Below are positions 25,485 to 34,644 of a stretch of 41,774 nucleotides of DNA, piece after piece. Positions within the stretch are counted from its first letter, which is position 1. Each line of letters starts with the position of its first letter. The translations under genes and the position numbers were made by a program. The notes beneath the pieces were generated by a model. It had not been told where the DNA came from and searched no databases. It saw nothing but the letters and a program-made list of their open reading frames with translations. Source of the DNA: Catenovulum maritimum (GTDB taxonomy: Bacteria > Pseudomonadota > Gammaproteobacteria > Enterobacterales > Alteromonadaceae); the NCBI RefSeq assembly GCF_001050375.1, contig NZ_KQ130492.1:1-41774 (forward strand), in the 5' to 3' direction.

Positions 25485-26558
25485 ATGTTTAAGATAATTA
25501 CAAACTGGTTTCAAAATCGATTTTCAGATCCAGATGCAATAACACTCACTTTTATCATTTTATTTAGCTTTTTATTTTTGTGGCTAGTCGGCGATATTTT
25601 AGCGCCAGTATTAGTTGCGATTGTGATTGCTTATTTGCTGGAATGGCCGATTCATCGAATGACTAAAATGGGGGCAAGGCGTAGTTTTGCGGTCGCTTCT
25701 GTTATGTTTGTATTTATTTGGTTGTGTGTCATCTCTTTTCTGGGTTTAACGCCACTCATTTGGCATCAGCTGGGTAATTTAATTAGTGAAATTCCACATA
25801 TTTTAGAGCAAGGCCAAAATTATCTACTGAATATGCCGAGCGATTACCCAAGTGTAATTAATGCTGAACAAATTAAATATATAACTAATGAGCTCAATAA
25901 CCAGCTAGTCGGTTCAGGTAAAGCAATTGTTTCGGCTTCGGTAAACTCATTATTCACGGCCATGGCTCTATTGATTTATTTAGTCTTAGTGCCTTTGCTC
26001 GTGTTTTTTATGTTGGCTGACAAGGATAAGTTAATACGCCATTGGATGCGCTTAATGCCAACTAAAAGACGTTTGGCGATTAAAGTTTGGTCTGAAATGA
26101 ATCAACAAATTGGCAAGTATATACAAGGTAAAGTTATTGAAATTTTAATTGTTGGTACGGCTTCAGTTATCGCTTTTTGGTTGCTTGATTTACGCTATGC
26201 AGTGCTACTTGGTGTCGCAGTTGGGTTGTCTGTGTTAATCCCTTATATAGGCGCTGCTGTCGTGACTATTCCGGTTGCTGTGGTAGCTTTGTTCCAGTTT
26301 GGTGGTACAAGCGAATTTTGGTATGTGATGATAGTGTATGGCATTATCCAAGCCATTGACGGTAATGTGATTGTGCCTATTTTATTTTCACAAGCCGTTA
26401 ATTTACACCCTGTTTATATTATTATTGCGGTATTGTTCTTCGGCGGTATTTGGGGGTTTTGGGGCGTCTTCTTCGCTATCCCACTTGCGACTTTAGTTAA
26501 AGCTATTATTAATGCTTGGCCGGTTGCCAATGAAGAAGCAGAGACATCACAGAGCTAG
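25485..26558 (+). CDS. perM: PerM-like AI-2E family transporter
   Basis: A 357-residue inner-membrane protein with about eight hydrophobic segments, closely resembling E. coli PerM along its length (RFSDPDAI near the start, LAPVLVAIVIAYLLEWP, PYIGAAVVTIPVAVVALFQF, WGFWGVFFAIPLATLVKA near the end). The family includes TqsA, which exports autoinducer-2, but PerM's own substrate is not established. It follows uvrB by 31 bp on the same strand and may share its transcript. Confidence 0.9.
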   Translation: MFKIITNWFQNRFSDPDAITLTFIILFSFLFLWLVGDILAPVLVAIVIAYLLEWPIHRMTKMGARRSFAVASVMFVFIWLCVISFLGLTPLIWHQLGNLISEIPHILEQGQNYLLNMPSDYPSVINAEQIKYITNELNNQLVGSGKAIVSASVNSLFTAMALLIYLVLVPLLVFFMLADKDKLIRHWMRLMPTKRRLAIKVWSEMNQQIGKYIQGKVIEILIVGTASVIAFWLLDLRYAVLLGVAVGLSVLIPYIGAAVVTIPVAVVALFQFGGTSEFWYVMIVYGIIQAIDGNVIVPILFSQAVNLHPVYIIIAVLFFGGIWGFWGVFFAIPLATLVKAIINAWPVANEEAETSQS

Positions 26559-26689
26559 TGGGGCAGAGAGTAAATTTTATTCTCGCTTAGAGTCCTTGGC
26601 TAGCTCAATTTTTAACTTTGGATTACAAGGCCGCTCGTCTTAGCTCAGTCAACTAGCTTTAGCTGTTAAATATGAACTATTTCCAGATC

Positions 26690-27382
26690 TTAACAGCTGC
26701 TTGTGTTGTCTTTCTCGACAAATAGCAGCTTACCAGATTCATCCATAAATACTCTTACACTCTTGTTAGTAACGAGTTCTTCCCAGTTTACTTTTTTCGG
26801 CTGTAATGCGGCTATGTTTTGATATATTTTGGCCTGTGTTTGATGACAGTAAGTTAATTGCCAGCCATTTTGCGTTTTAGATAAACTTGCCACGACACTA
26901 TAGATAGATTGACTAGCCTGATCTTGAACTGAATAAGTCTCTAAATTGGCTTTCAGTTGGTGATTGATTGCAATACTGAGCCGCTGATTATGGTTTAACT
27001 CTGCCTCTAATTGCTTGAGGAAATCGGGTTTATCAAGATTGGTAACAGGGCTGCCGAGCGAAACTATAATATTGCTCGCTTGAATTTGTTGCTCTGGCCT
27101 ATTTGGCGTTGACAGCTGAATTAAATCAAAAGAAATAATCGCGACTAGTAAAGCACAAGTGAGCGCTGCCCAAGGCTGCCACTTTAATAGTTGAGTTTGG
27201 TTTTGATGCTTTTGCTTTAATTGAGCTATGATATCTTGGGTCAATTCTGGTTTGCTTGCCGTACTTTGGATGTGCTGCTGGTGCAATTGGGCAAGTGTTT
27301 GATCAAACTTTTCACACTTTGTCGATTCATTCGAGCCATTCAGTTGTTTTTTGTGGTTTAGCTCATCTTGTGTACTTGTCAT
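26690..27382 (-). CDS. Candidate membrane anti-sigma factor
   Basis: A 230-residue single-pass protein of no family I recognise: a charged cytoplasmic N-terminus (1-68) with a helical segment DIIAQLKQKHQNQTQ, one membrane segment (about 70-90) and a periplasmic domain of about 140 residues. It overlaps the upstream ECF sigma gene by 4 bp. Position and topology fit an anti-sigma factor, although the ZAS zinc motif (HxxxCxxC) is absent. The periplasmic domain ends with VRVFMDESGKLLFVEKD. Confidence in the role comes from context only. Confidence 0.6.
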   Translation of the reverse strand: MTSTQDELNHKKQLNGSNESTKCEKFDQTLAQLHQQHIQSTASKPELTQDIIAQLKQKHQNQTQLLKWQPWAALTCALLVAIISFDLIQLSTPNRPEQQIQASNIIVSLGSPVTNLDKPDFLKQLEAELNHNQRLSIAINHQLKANLETYSVQDQASQSIYSVVASLSKTQNGWQLTYCHQTQAKIYQNIAALQPKKVNWEELVTNKSVRVFMDESGKLLFVEKDNTSSC

Positions 27383-27969
27383 TTCAATTGCTCACTAATG
27401 GTTTGTTTCAAGTTTTGCTTGGCGTAGCGTATTCTTGTTTTTATAGTTTCTTCCGCCGCGCCGCAAATATCACTGATTTGTTTTAAACTAAAGCCTTCTA
27501 GTTGTAGCATGAGTGCTTCTTTTTGCTGAAAATTCAGTTTATTTAATGCAGCTGTATATAAAATGATGTCTACATCTTTAAACACACGCTCATTGTTCGA
27601 TGTATCTTGCTCTAGAGTGACAGTGACAGTGGCTAGGCTTTCTATCTCAGAGCTATTTTCTGTATATTTTCGCTTTCTTCTAAATTCATCTAATAAGATG
27701 TTTCTAGCAATGGTAAAAAGCCAAGCTTTAAATTGATATTGCTGGCGATACAAATGCTTTTTATCCATGACTTTCAGCCAAGTTTGTTGGCAAACATCTG
27801 CGGCTAAATCGCTTGACGATTGGGCTGCAATAAACCCAAAGAGCTGATCTTGATGTTGCCTAACCAGCTGCTCCAGCCATTTAATATCGTTCGTCTCAAC
27901 ATATTTTTGCATTTTGTCATGGCTAGATAATTTGTTAGCTAGCCATGTATGCGACAGTATTTTTAGCAT
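27379..27969 (-). CDS. ECF-type RNA polymerase sigma factor
   Basis: A 196-residue sigma-70 family protein. Region 2 includes DVCQQTWLKVMDKKHLYR and FKAWLFTIARNILLDEFRR; region 4 is the helix-turn-helix LQLEGFSLKQISDICGAAEETIKTRIRYAKQNLK. Regions 1.1 and 3 are missing, as in ECF sigmas. The start has GGAG at ideal spacing. It overlaps the candidate anti-sigma gene and follows a TonB-like gene by 58 bp. Targets are unknown. Confidence 0.9.
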   Translation of the reverse strand: MLKILSHTWLANKLSSHDKMQKYVETNDIKWLEQLVRQHQDQLFGFIAAQSSSDLAADVCQQTWLKVMDKKHLYRQQYQFKAWLFTIARNILLDEFRRKRKYTENSSEIESLATVTVTLEQDTSNNERVFKDVDIILYTAALNKLNFQQKEALMLQLEGFSLKQISDICGAAEETIKTRIRYAKQNLKQTISEQLK

Positions 27970-28027
27970 TTATTCTCCAAGTGAAAACGCGTGTACTAAT
28001 TTTTCAGTTGGTTGTTAGATTAGTTGT

Positions 28028-28711
28028 TTAGTCTTTGTTTAGATTAAAGTCGAGTTGAACGGTTTGATTCTCTTGTCTTACCGCTTTACCTTGGTTTAAC
28101 TCAGGTCGGTATTGCCATTTACTTAAAGCTTTGATGGCGGATCTATCAAAAATTCGTTTAGGGTTTGAATCTAATACTTTAATATTTTCTACTCCGCCTG
28201 TTTCATTGATGCTAAAACTTAATTTTACCCAGCCTTCAATACCATCTCTGGATGCTATGGCTGGATATCTGGGTTCCATTCTGACAACAGGCATAGCTTG
28301 ACTGCTGTTACCCGTTGAATGTCCTGAACTTGTCATTATCTGTGTATTGATTGTAGTGGCGATTTCAACTCCTGTCAGCCCGGTTAAACTGATTGTTGGA
28401 ACGGGCGGTTTAATCGTGACAGGTTGATTGGTAACAGGTTTAGATAATTTAGGTGCTTTCATTATCTCTTCTGGCTCAGGTGGTAAACGGGTTGGCGGTT
28501 TAATATTGACGTTAATAGGCGGTTCTTGCATAACAAAATCTGTTATTGTTGGTGTCGATACTGGTAATAGTCTGGTATTTGGCGCCTTAGTTAACTGGTG
28601 CATCAAGACAAATAGTGCTGTGCAAATCATGATGCCAGTTGGTGTAACAACAAATAATTTTGCAATGCTTTGGAATGGAGTCGTTGGGTTATTTGGGATT
28701 GTATTTATCAT
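28028..28711 (-). CDS. TonB-family energy transducer
   Basis: A 227-residue inner-membrane protein: membrane anchor at about 19-38, a proline-rich periplasmic linker (about 60-120) and a TonB C-terminal domain (about 145-227) with RYPAIASRDGIEGWVKLSF and the family's WQYRP. It would couple the proton-motive force, with ExbB/ExbD encoded elsewhere, to outer-membrane receptors. The ATG at 28711 is chosen because AAGG lies 9 bases upstream; a TTG 33 bases earlier is less likely. It is the first gene of the sigma/anti-sigma group. Confidence 0.85.
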   Translation of the reverse strand: MINTIPNNPTTPFQSIAKLFVVTPTGIMICTALFVLMHQLTKAPNTRLLPVSTPTITDFVMQEPPINVNIKPPTRLPPEPEEIMKAPKLSKPVTNQPVTIKPPVPTISLTGLTGVEIATTINTQIMTSSGHSTGNSSQAMPVVRMEPRYPAIASRDGIEGWVKLSFSINETGGVENIKVLDSNPKRIFDRSAIKALSKWQYRPELNQGKAVRQENQTVQLDFNLNKD

Positions 28712-28806
28712 ATGTATCTGCCTTAATATTTTGAGTCCGCTCAAATAGCTAAGTCTTTTAAAGTGTCTTAGCTATATAACGGACTAGGGCAGAGAACAGG
28801 GTTAAA

Positions 28807-29889
28807 TTATTTAGATATTTTTTCGACTGTTTGTTTGTCTTCTAACGCTTCGTCTTCTAACAAGGCGTAAAGCAGGCTAGCTGCATCTGCCGATATTAGC
28901 TTTTTATCAGCATATTCGATACATAATTCTTTTGAGCGTAATCCTGCTTCTCGGACATATTTAATCTGGCTGATCGTTGAGCCTTGACTTACAAAAGCAG
29001 CGATTGAATCAAAGCTCATATAAACCCGGTTTGGATTCTCTAAAGCATTACAAATTTCAGCTGGTAGTTGCCAGTAATCAGCAATTGCGAGAGTCAAGCT
29101 AGTTGAACGTTCTCGCATTAGCCTTTTGATTAAACTTGAGTTAGGTAATTGCTCTGCATCGACAACATGATAAGCATCTATAATCAATTGGAAAATAATC
29201 ATTTTACCTAATTGATTTATTAGGCCAGCAATAAAGGCTAAATTGGCTGCTTTTTTATCTTTTTCAGCTAGAGCAATTTGCTTGGCATAAATAGCAGATT
29301 GCTGGGCATGTAACCAAATTTTCTCGCCAAACTCCTGATAATGAATTGCACTATCTGGGTTGAAATTTCGAATGAAACTCATTAGAACAGTTTCTTTAAT
29401 TCCCTCACTCCCTAATTGAACAAAAGCGGTTTTTAAGTTACCAACTGGTTTATTCGAGCGTTTGTACATAGGCGTATTCGCCATACCTATTATGGAGGCG
29501 ATAACCGCAGGTTCTTGCTTAATCAGGTTCAGTAATTGTTGAATATCAAAATCATCAGATTCCATCATAGACATCATAGCGGAAACAGATTGCGGCATGA
29601 CAGGTAACTCATTGATGATTAAACTTGGCTCGGATAGCAATTTTTCAACCTGTTCAATGATAAATTGTTCCATTGGGACAATTTTTTGAATTTCAGGGCT
29701 TGTCCCCAGCAGCTCGTCATAAAAGCTATCATCAAATTGATTTTGCAGTTGTCTATCGGCCTGAGGCTGTTGCGTCATTTGCGCTTGTTCAGCAAAAGCA
29801 GCCTCATAGTTTGAGTTAGTTGTCACTAAAGCGACAGGTTTAGGTTTTTTTAAATCTGAAAATATTTTTTTTACTAATCGAATAAACAT
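28807..29889 (-). CDS. HDOD-domain protein
   Basis: A 360-residue cytoplasmic protein with an HDOD domain at about 90-290 (NELPVMPQSVSAMMSMM, IKQEPAVIASIIGMANTPMY and LAFIAGLINQLGKMIIF). HDOD proteins are HD-like domains without the usual metal-binding residues and usually act in signalling, often with c-di-GMP networks. The first 80 residues are a low-complexity Gln-rich extension. No partner domain is fused. It lies 95 bp from the TonB-like gene on the same strand; the ribosome-binding site is weak. Confidence 0.82.
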   Translation of the reverse strand: MFIRLVKKIFSDLKKPKPVALVTTNSNYEAAFAEQAQMTQQPQADRQLQNQFDDSFYDELLGTSPEIQKIVPMEQFIIEQVEKLLSEPSLIINELPVMPQSVSAMMSMMESDDFDIQQLLNLIKQEPAVIASIIGMANTPMYKRSNKPVGNLKTAFVQLGSEGIKETVLMSFIRNFNPDSAIHYQEFGEKIWLHAQQSAIYAKQIALAEKDKKAANLAFIAGLINQLGKMIIFQLIIDAYHVVDAEQLPNSSLIKRLMRERSTSLTLAIADYWQLPAEICNALENPNRVYMSFDSIAAFVSQGSTISQIKYVREAGLRSKELCIEYADKKLISADAASLLYALLEDEALEDKQTVEKISK

Positions 29890-30180
29890 ATTTATCTACA
29901 ATTAAATGTGATTGGAGAATTTGAATTATTCCAAACCAAATGAACAGCAGGATTAGATTAACTCTAGCTAAATTATGTGTAAGCAAGATTACTGCCTATC
30001 TCTTACCTAAAGCATTTATTATTAGTTTGATACAAGAATAAGCGTAAATAAAGTATTTAACGCTAAACTATAAGTTATTGCTCATATCTTTTTATAAAAT
30101 AAGGAAATATGTGTAAATTTTAAACAATCTGTTTAATTGATTTTGAAATGGGTAAAGGTATTTAAAGTTAAAAAGGGCTA

Positions 30181-30212
30181 AGAGCTAAATCAATTTATAT
30201 TGATTTAGCTCT
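30181..30212. repeat. 14-bp perfect hairpin, part of a repeated sequence
   Basis: AGAGCTAAATCAAT and ATTGATTTAGCTCT flank a TTAT loop. Twenty bases (30193-30212) recur as their reverse complement at 41623-41642, in unrelated surroundings. Confidence 0.7.
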
Positions 30213-30360
30213 ATCGCACCAATATGTATCAAAGTGGTTAAACTTAGTAAACTTGAATCTATTCGCTTAATCACATGGTAAGCCGTTTCAATTAAGCATT
30301 TGATGTGGAGCCAAATTGGCTAAAATTTAGTTCCGCTAATTTATTGTTCAATAAAATAAC

Positions 30361-30385
30361 CTGTTGTGTGAAATTCACACAACAG
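30361..30385 (-). terminator. Intrinsic terminator of pheA
   Basis: CTGTTGTGTG (30361-30370) and CACACAACAG (30376-30385) form a perfect 10-bp stem, 8 bp beyond the pheA stop. On the minus strand it is followed by GTTATTTTATTG, a reasonable U-rich tail. Confidence 0.75.
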
Positions 30386-30393
30386 CTTATAGA

Positions 30394-31572
30394 TTATAAA
30401 TTACCCTGCGGTTGCGAATCTGACAAATTAGCTCGGTTCAAATAACAGCCGATTTCAGTAAAGTCTGTCGTGAAGGCTTTTATTTCACTCAGTGCATTTT
30501 GTAGGGCTTCGCTTTTTACGTTTGCTGTTACATCTATGTAAAACATTTCTTCCCAAGGACGACCCTTGATTGGTCTAGATTCTAGCTTACACATATTGAT
30601 TTCGTATTTTTTGAAAATCATTAATGCATCAACTAAAGCGCCGGGTCTATGTCCAATCGATAAAACAAGCGAGGTTTTAGCTGAACACTGAAATGGTATA
30701 CTGACGGCTTCTTTTGCAACAACAATAAAACGAGTTTGATTATCTTTTTGATTTGCGACATCCGCTTTAATGGAGGTTAAGCCATAGTGTGCACCCGCTT
30801 CAGCGCTGCCTAAAACAGCTACGCTAGAGTCATTTAATGCTTGTACTTGCGATAAGGCTGTTGAAGTACTATCTAAAACTTTAATTTCTACATCAGTTAG
30901 TTCTTGTAAAAAATCGCTACATTGGGCTATTGGTTGGTGATGTCCATAGATGGTTTTTATTTGAGTGATATCAGTGTCAGTTGAGACAAGTAAGTTATGT
31001 CTGACTGGAATATAGAGCTCGTCTATGATTTTTAATCGTGTCGTTTGGAGTAAATCATACACTTCATTAATACTACCTGATGAGGTGTTTTCAATTGGGA
31101 TAACACCTATATCAGCTTGGTTTGACTCAACCGCAGCAAAAATATCATCAAAATTAGTACAGCTATATTCGGTTAACCCGCCATTTACAGTTGCTAAGTA
31201 TTTTTCTACAGCGGCAAAACTATAAGAGCCTTTTTTGCCTAGGTAGGCGACTCTATATTCGGCACTTTTAAGGCTAGGGTTATCTAACTGTAATAAATAT
31301 TCTTGTTGGAGTTCAACCGAATCTTCAATAACTAATCTAAACAGCCGATTAATGTAATCTGGGGATAAACCTTTTGCTTCACCTTTCTCGCATAAATTTT
31401 GTAGCAATAAGGTTTCTCTATAGCTATCTCGTACAGGTTTTTTAGTTTGTACTTTGCTTTTTACTACTTGAATTGAGCAGGCACGACGTTGAGCCATCAA
31501 ATTAAGAAGTTGTTCGTCAATTGAAGTGATTTCTTCGCGAACTAGGTTTAAATCAATTTTTTCGGTCGTCAT
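30394..31572 (-). CDS. pheA: Bifunctional chorismate mutase/prephenate dehydratase
   Basis: The P-protein, converting chorismate to prephenate and then to phenylpyruvate for phenylalanine synthesis. Domains in order: AroQ chorismate mutase (about 5-90), prephenate dehydratase (about 105-285, with the TRF motif in QTRFIVV), and an ACT regulatory domain (about 295-380) with GHRPGAL and ESRP, the motifs for phenylalanine feedback binding. The ATG at 31572 is preferred because GGAAAA precedes it and because P-proteins usually begin close to this point; an ATG 12 bases earlier has no ribosome-binding site. I found no phenylalanine-rich leader peptide upstream. Confidence 0.96.
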   Translation of the reverse strand: MTTEKIDLNLVREEITSIDEQLLNLMAQRRACSIQVVKSKVQTKKPVRDSYRETLLLQNLCEKGEAKGLSPDYINRLFRLVIEDSVELQQEYLLQLDNPSLKSAEYRVAYLGKKGSYSFAAVEKYLATVNGGLTEYSCTNFDDIFAAVESNQADIGVIPIENTSSGSINEVYDLLQTTRLKIIDELYIPVRHNLLVSTDTDITQIKTIYGHHQPIAQCSDFLQELTDVEIKVLDSTSTALSQVQALNDSSVAVLGSAEAGAHYGLTSIKADVANQKDNQTRFIVVAKEAVSIPFQCSAKTSLVLSIGHRPGALVDALMIFKKYEINMCKLESRPIKGRPWEEMFYIDVTANVKSEALQNALSEIKAFTTDFTEIGCYLNRANLSDSQPQGNL

Positions 31573-31584
31573 TTGGTTTTCCAT

Positions 31585-32038
31585 TCGAACACAAATGAGA
31601 GTTTAGCTTAGCAAAGCTATGTAATACTCTAATTTGTCATGTTTGTCAGGCTGAATAAAATTACTTCTGGGCAATAAGCTTGGCAAACATGTAATCGTTA
31701 TTTAAATAGGTGTTGTTGTATTATCGGATACTATAGCAAATTATCTTCTGCAATATTAAGTCATAACTGCACTTTATCGCTTCTTTTTATGTATATGCGG
31801 TATTTTACTAAAATTTGTCTAGGTCAGATAAAAATAATTTGATTTGTGAGACTTTTCCTTACCTTGTGAGAAATTACTGTTAATTCAAACACTTTAATTC
31901 AAATAACATAATTTTAACCATTCAATACACTTTGTTATCATATAGAGATTAAAAAAAGCGCTTGACTATTGATCAGTAAAAAGCGGTAATTAGGTTAATA
32001 TAAATTTATAAAAACAATTCTATCTTGGTCGTAACTTT
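31585..32038. other. Divergent promoter region of pheA and a GGDEF-EAL gene
   Basis: A 454-bp gap with no gene seen. It contains an inverted repeat (31638-31648 with 31681-31691, ten of eleven bases paired, built on CATGTTTG) and a small AGCTT/AAGCT hairpin near 31607-31620 close to pheA. These could belong to pheA control, but no leader peptide supports attenuation. Confidence 0.4.
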
Positions 32039-34621
32039 ATGAAGCTAACGCAAAAGCTAACAATTTTTGCTTCATCTTTGGTTTTAATATTACTAGTTGT
32101 GCTGGCTATCTATGCAAGTAAAACTTTTGATACGCTTGAATCAGAGCACAAGTTACAATTGAGTAATAATCAGTTTCAAGCCATAGAGAGTTTATTTAAC
32201 TCATATCAAAAACAAACTTCGGCAAAAACAAATCAATACCTAGCCTCGGCTGATAAGCTAGATTTATTGTCAAATGACCCATCTTTTGCAAGCTATATCA
32301 ATACAAACAATCAAGTTGAGTTTGCGATATTTCGTACAGCAGATAATGTCGTAGCCAATCAATTACCTAATCAATTTGAGCTTGAATTAACCAAGCTAGT
32401 CGAAGCGAAGCTCGATGTTAGCTGTTGCCAGTTTGCCCAGATGTCACCGAATCGTTGGGTTATGTTAAGTGTTGTTCCTACAAATAATGGAATCTTTGTT
32501 TTTGGTGAGATGGCGACGAATTACCCCATTTTAGCTAGCATCAAGCCAGCGACTGCAGAAAATACTGGGCAGGTCACTGCCTACTTACTGCGAGACGCTT
32601 TTACCGCTCAGGCGCTTAATATTGAATTAACTTCAGCTAATCAGTTTTCTTATACTAATTTATCTGTGTTTATTATTGCAGTTGCTTGTATAACGGCTAT
32701 TTTATTTGGTTTAGTGATACTCGGTTTACGCCAAAAACCAGACGAAACCATTAATAGATTAAAGCAGGAAGTAAATCAAATAGGGACTAAGCAAGGGGCT
32801 GCCCAAAGGGTTAACCTTGAAGGCACAGATTCTAACGTTGGTGAATTAGCCGGTTCAATTAACGATATGCTTGGTGAGCTTTTTGCCGCGAAAGAATTTA
32901 ATAAAGTGACTTTGAATTCTATCGGTGATGCGGTAATAACCACAGATTTAGAAGGTAATATCACGTTTTGTAATGCGGCAACTTATAAAATAATCAAGCG
33001 TAATGAAGATGACCTGATTGGTTTTCATGTTGCTGAAGTTTTACCTTTTAGTGAAGCTGAAGATGCCGAAAAATTAAAGCGGACGCTTAATGATGTCATA
33101 GTGAATGGTCATGAAACATCGCATGGCCGTTGTATGCATAAATTGAATCGTGAGTTAGAAGTTTTATATGTTGAAAAGCATATTACTTTACTAAAAAATC
33201 AAGCTCAGCAAAGTGTTGGTACTGTCATGGTACTAAGGGATATGACCCAATCAGAGCGTTTGAGAAAGAAACTCGATTTTCAAGCGAGTTACGACATAGT
33301 CACTAAGTTGTTAAATCGACATAAGTATGAAGAGCTGCTTAACGATGCGGTACATAGCGCAAAAATGGAGCGCAGAGAGCATGTTTTATGTCAAATTGAT
33401 TTAGACAGATTTAAGTTAATTAATGATAGTGCTGGCCACGCAGCAGGTGACCAACTTTTATATGAAGTAGGCACTTTATTTAGATCTTTCTTACGCAAGA
33501 CTGACGTTTGTGCTCGAATCGGTGGTGATGAATACGGCATTATTTTATTTGATGCGCATTTAGAGCACGGCTTGTTGATCTTTGAAAAGATTATTAAGCA
33601 GGTTAAAGATTACAGATTTATTTGGGGTGGAAAAGTCTATTCTGTAGGTGCAAGTATTGGGGTTACGGTTGTTAATGCGAATACGCTAAATGCCGCAGAA
33701 GCAAGAAGAGAAGCCGATGCCGCTTGTTATATGGCGAAAGGCATAGGCCAGAACAATATACGTGTGTTTGATAGTAACAACGAAAGCTTAAACTCTCATC
33801 ATCAAGCGCCAAGATGGGCCGCTCGCATTAATGAAGCACTAGTTAACGATAGGTTCGAACTTTTCTTTCAACGCATTAACCCGACAGTTGGAAAAAGCGA
33901 GCGCGAACACGTAGAGATTCTGTTACGGATGAAGGACGATGATGGTAGCTTGTTGTTACCGGGTATGTTTTTACCTGCAGCGGAAAGGTTTCGTTTAACC
34001 CCTAAAATTGATCGCTGGGTTATCAAAAATGTATTCGCTTGGATTTCGTCAAGACCTAGCTTGTGGGATACAGTGACTTTATCAATAAACCTTTCAGGTG
34101 AATCTTTAAATGATGAGAATTTATTCCCGTATATTATAGGCTTACACGAAAAGATAGGTTTCCCTGCTAAAACGATTTGTTTTGAAGTAACGGAGACAGC
34201 AGCAGTTGCTAATCTTGTTGTAGGCCGCGAACTTATTACGAAACTTCAATCACAAGGCTTCACCTTTGCGCTAGATGATTTCGGTAAAGGTTTCTCATCA
34301 TACAGTTACCTACAAAATTTACCGGCTGAGTATGTGAAAATTGATGGTGGTTTTGTCAAAGAAATGACGGCTAATAGCCGAGATAAAGAAATTGTACGCT
34401 CAATTCATCAGATTAGTAATGTGATGGGAATGAAGACAATTGCTGAGTATGTAGAGGACGATTCAATTATTAGTGCGCTTAAAGAAATAGGTGTCGACTA
34501 TGTTCAAGGTTTTGGTGTACAAAGACCTGCTGAATTGGGCGAGTTCAAGCCGTTAAGCGAAGTGATTAACTCAACTTCAGCCGCAAAAAAATCAGTCGAT
34601 CCTAGTACTGAGCCTGCTTAA
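32039..34621 (+). CDS. Membrane PAS-GGDEF-EAL c-di-GMP enzyme
   Basis: An 860-residue dual-domain c-di-GMP protein: membrane segment (about 8-26), periplasmic sensor (about 30-203), membrane segment (about 206-228), a PAS domain (about 288-400), GGDEF (about 415-580) and EAL (about 595-845). The cyclase motif is GGDEY (495-499), and an inhibitory I-site R486-x-x-D489 sits five residues before it. The EAL signature reads EIL (626-628), but the metal-binding and catalytic positions look intact (FEVTET, LDDFGKG, YVKIDG, AEYVED). Phosphodiesterase activity seems likely, with a possible regulatory or active GGDEF. It is convergent with another GGDEF gene, 23 bp apart. Confidence 0.88.
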   Translation: MKLTQKLTIFASSLVLILLVVLAIYASKTFDTLESEHKLQLSNNQFQAIESLFNSYQKQTSAKTNQYLASADKLDLLSNDPSFASYINTNNQVEFAIFRTADNVVANQLPNQFELELTKLVEAKLDVSCCQFAQMSPNRWVMLSVVPTNNGIFVFGEMATNYPILASIKPATAENTGQVTAYLLRDAFTAQALNIELTSANQFSYTNLSVFIIAVACITAILFGLVILGLRQKPDETINRLKQEVNQIGTKQGAAQRVNLEGTDSNVGELAGSINDMLGELFAAKEFNKVTLNSIGDAVITTDLEGNITFCNAATYKIIKRNEDDLIGFHVAEVLPFSEAEDAEKLKRTLNDVIVNGHETSHGRCMHKLNRELEVLYVEKHITLLKNQAQQSVGTVMVLRDMTQSERLRKKLDFQASYDIVTKLLNRHKYEELLNDAVHSAKMERREHVLCQIDLDRFKLINDSAGHAAGDQLLYEVGTLFRSFLRKTDVCARIGGDEYGIILFDAHLEHGLLIFEKIIKQVKDYRFIWGGKVYSVGASIGVTVVNANTLNAAEARREADAACYMAKGIGQNNIRVFDSNNESLNSHHQAPRWAARINEALVNDRFELFFQRINPTVGKSEREHVEILLRMKDDDGSLLLPGMFLPAAERFRLTPKIDRWVIKNVFAWISSRPSLWDTVTLSINLSGESLNDENLFPYIIGLHEKIGFPAKTICFEVTETAAVANLVVGRELITKLQSQGFTFALDDFGKGFSSYSYLQNLPAEYVKIDGGFVKEMTANSRDKEIVRSIHQISNVMGMKTIAEYVEDDSIISALKEIGVDYVQGFGVQRPAELGEFKPLSEVINSTSAAKKSVDPSTEPA

Positions 34622-34644
34622 ATATTTGTACCAATAAGTTTGAG

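Larger units (their letters stand above)
29890..30393. other. Intergenic region with two strong hairpins
   Basis: A 504-bp gap between the HDOD and pheA genes, both on the minus strand. It holds a 14-bp perfect hairpin (30181-30212) and the likely pheA terminator (30361-30385). The part near the HDOD gene is AT-rich and should contain its promoter. No gene is seen. Confidence 0.6.

Noticed and set aside
31585-32038. pheA attenuation leader
   Set aside because: No short phenylalanine-rich reading frame was found on the minus strand upstream of pheA; only small hairpins are present.
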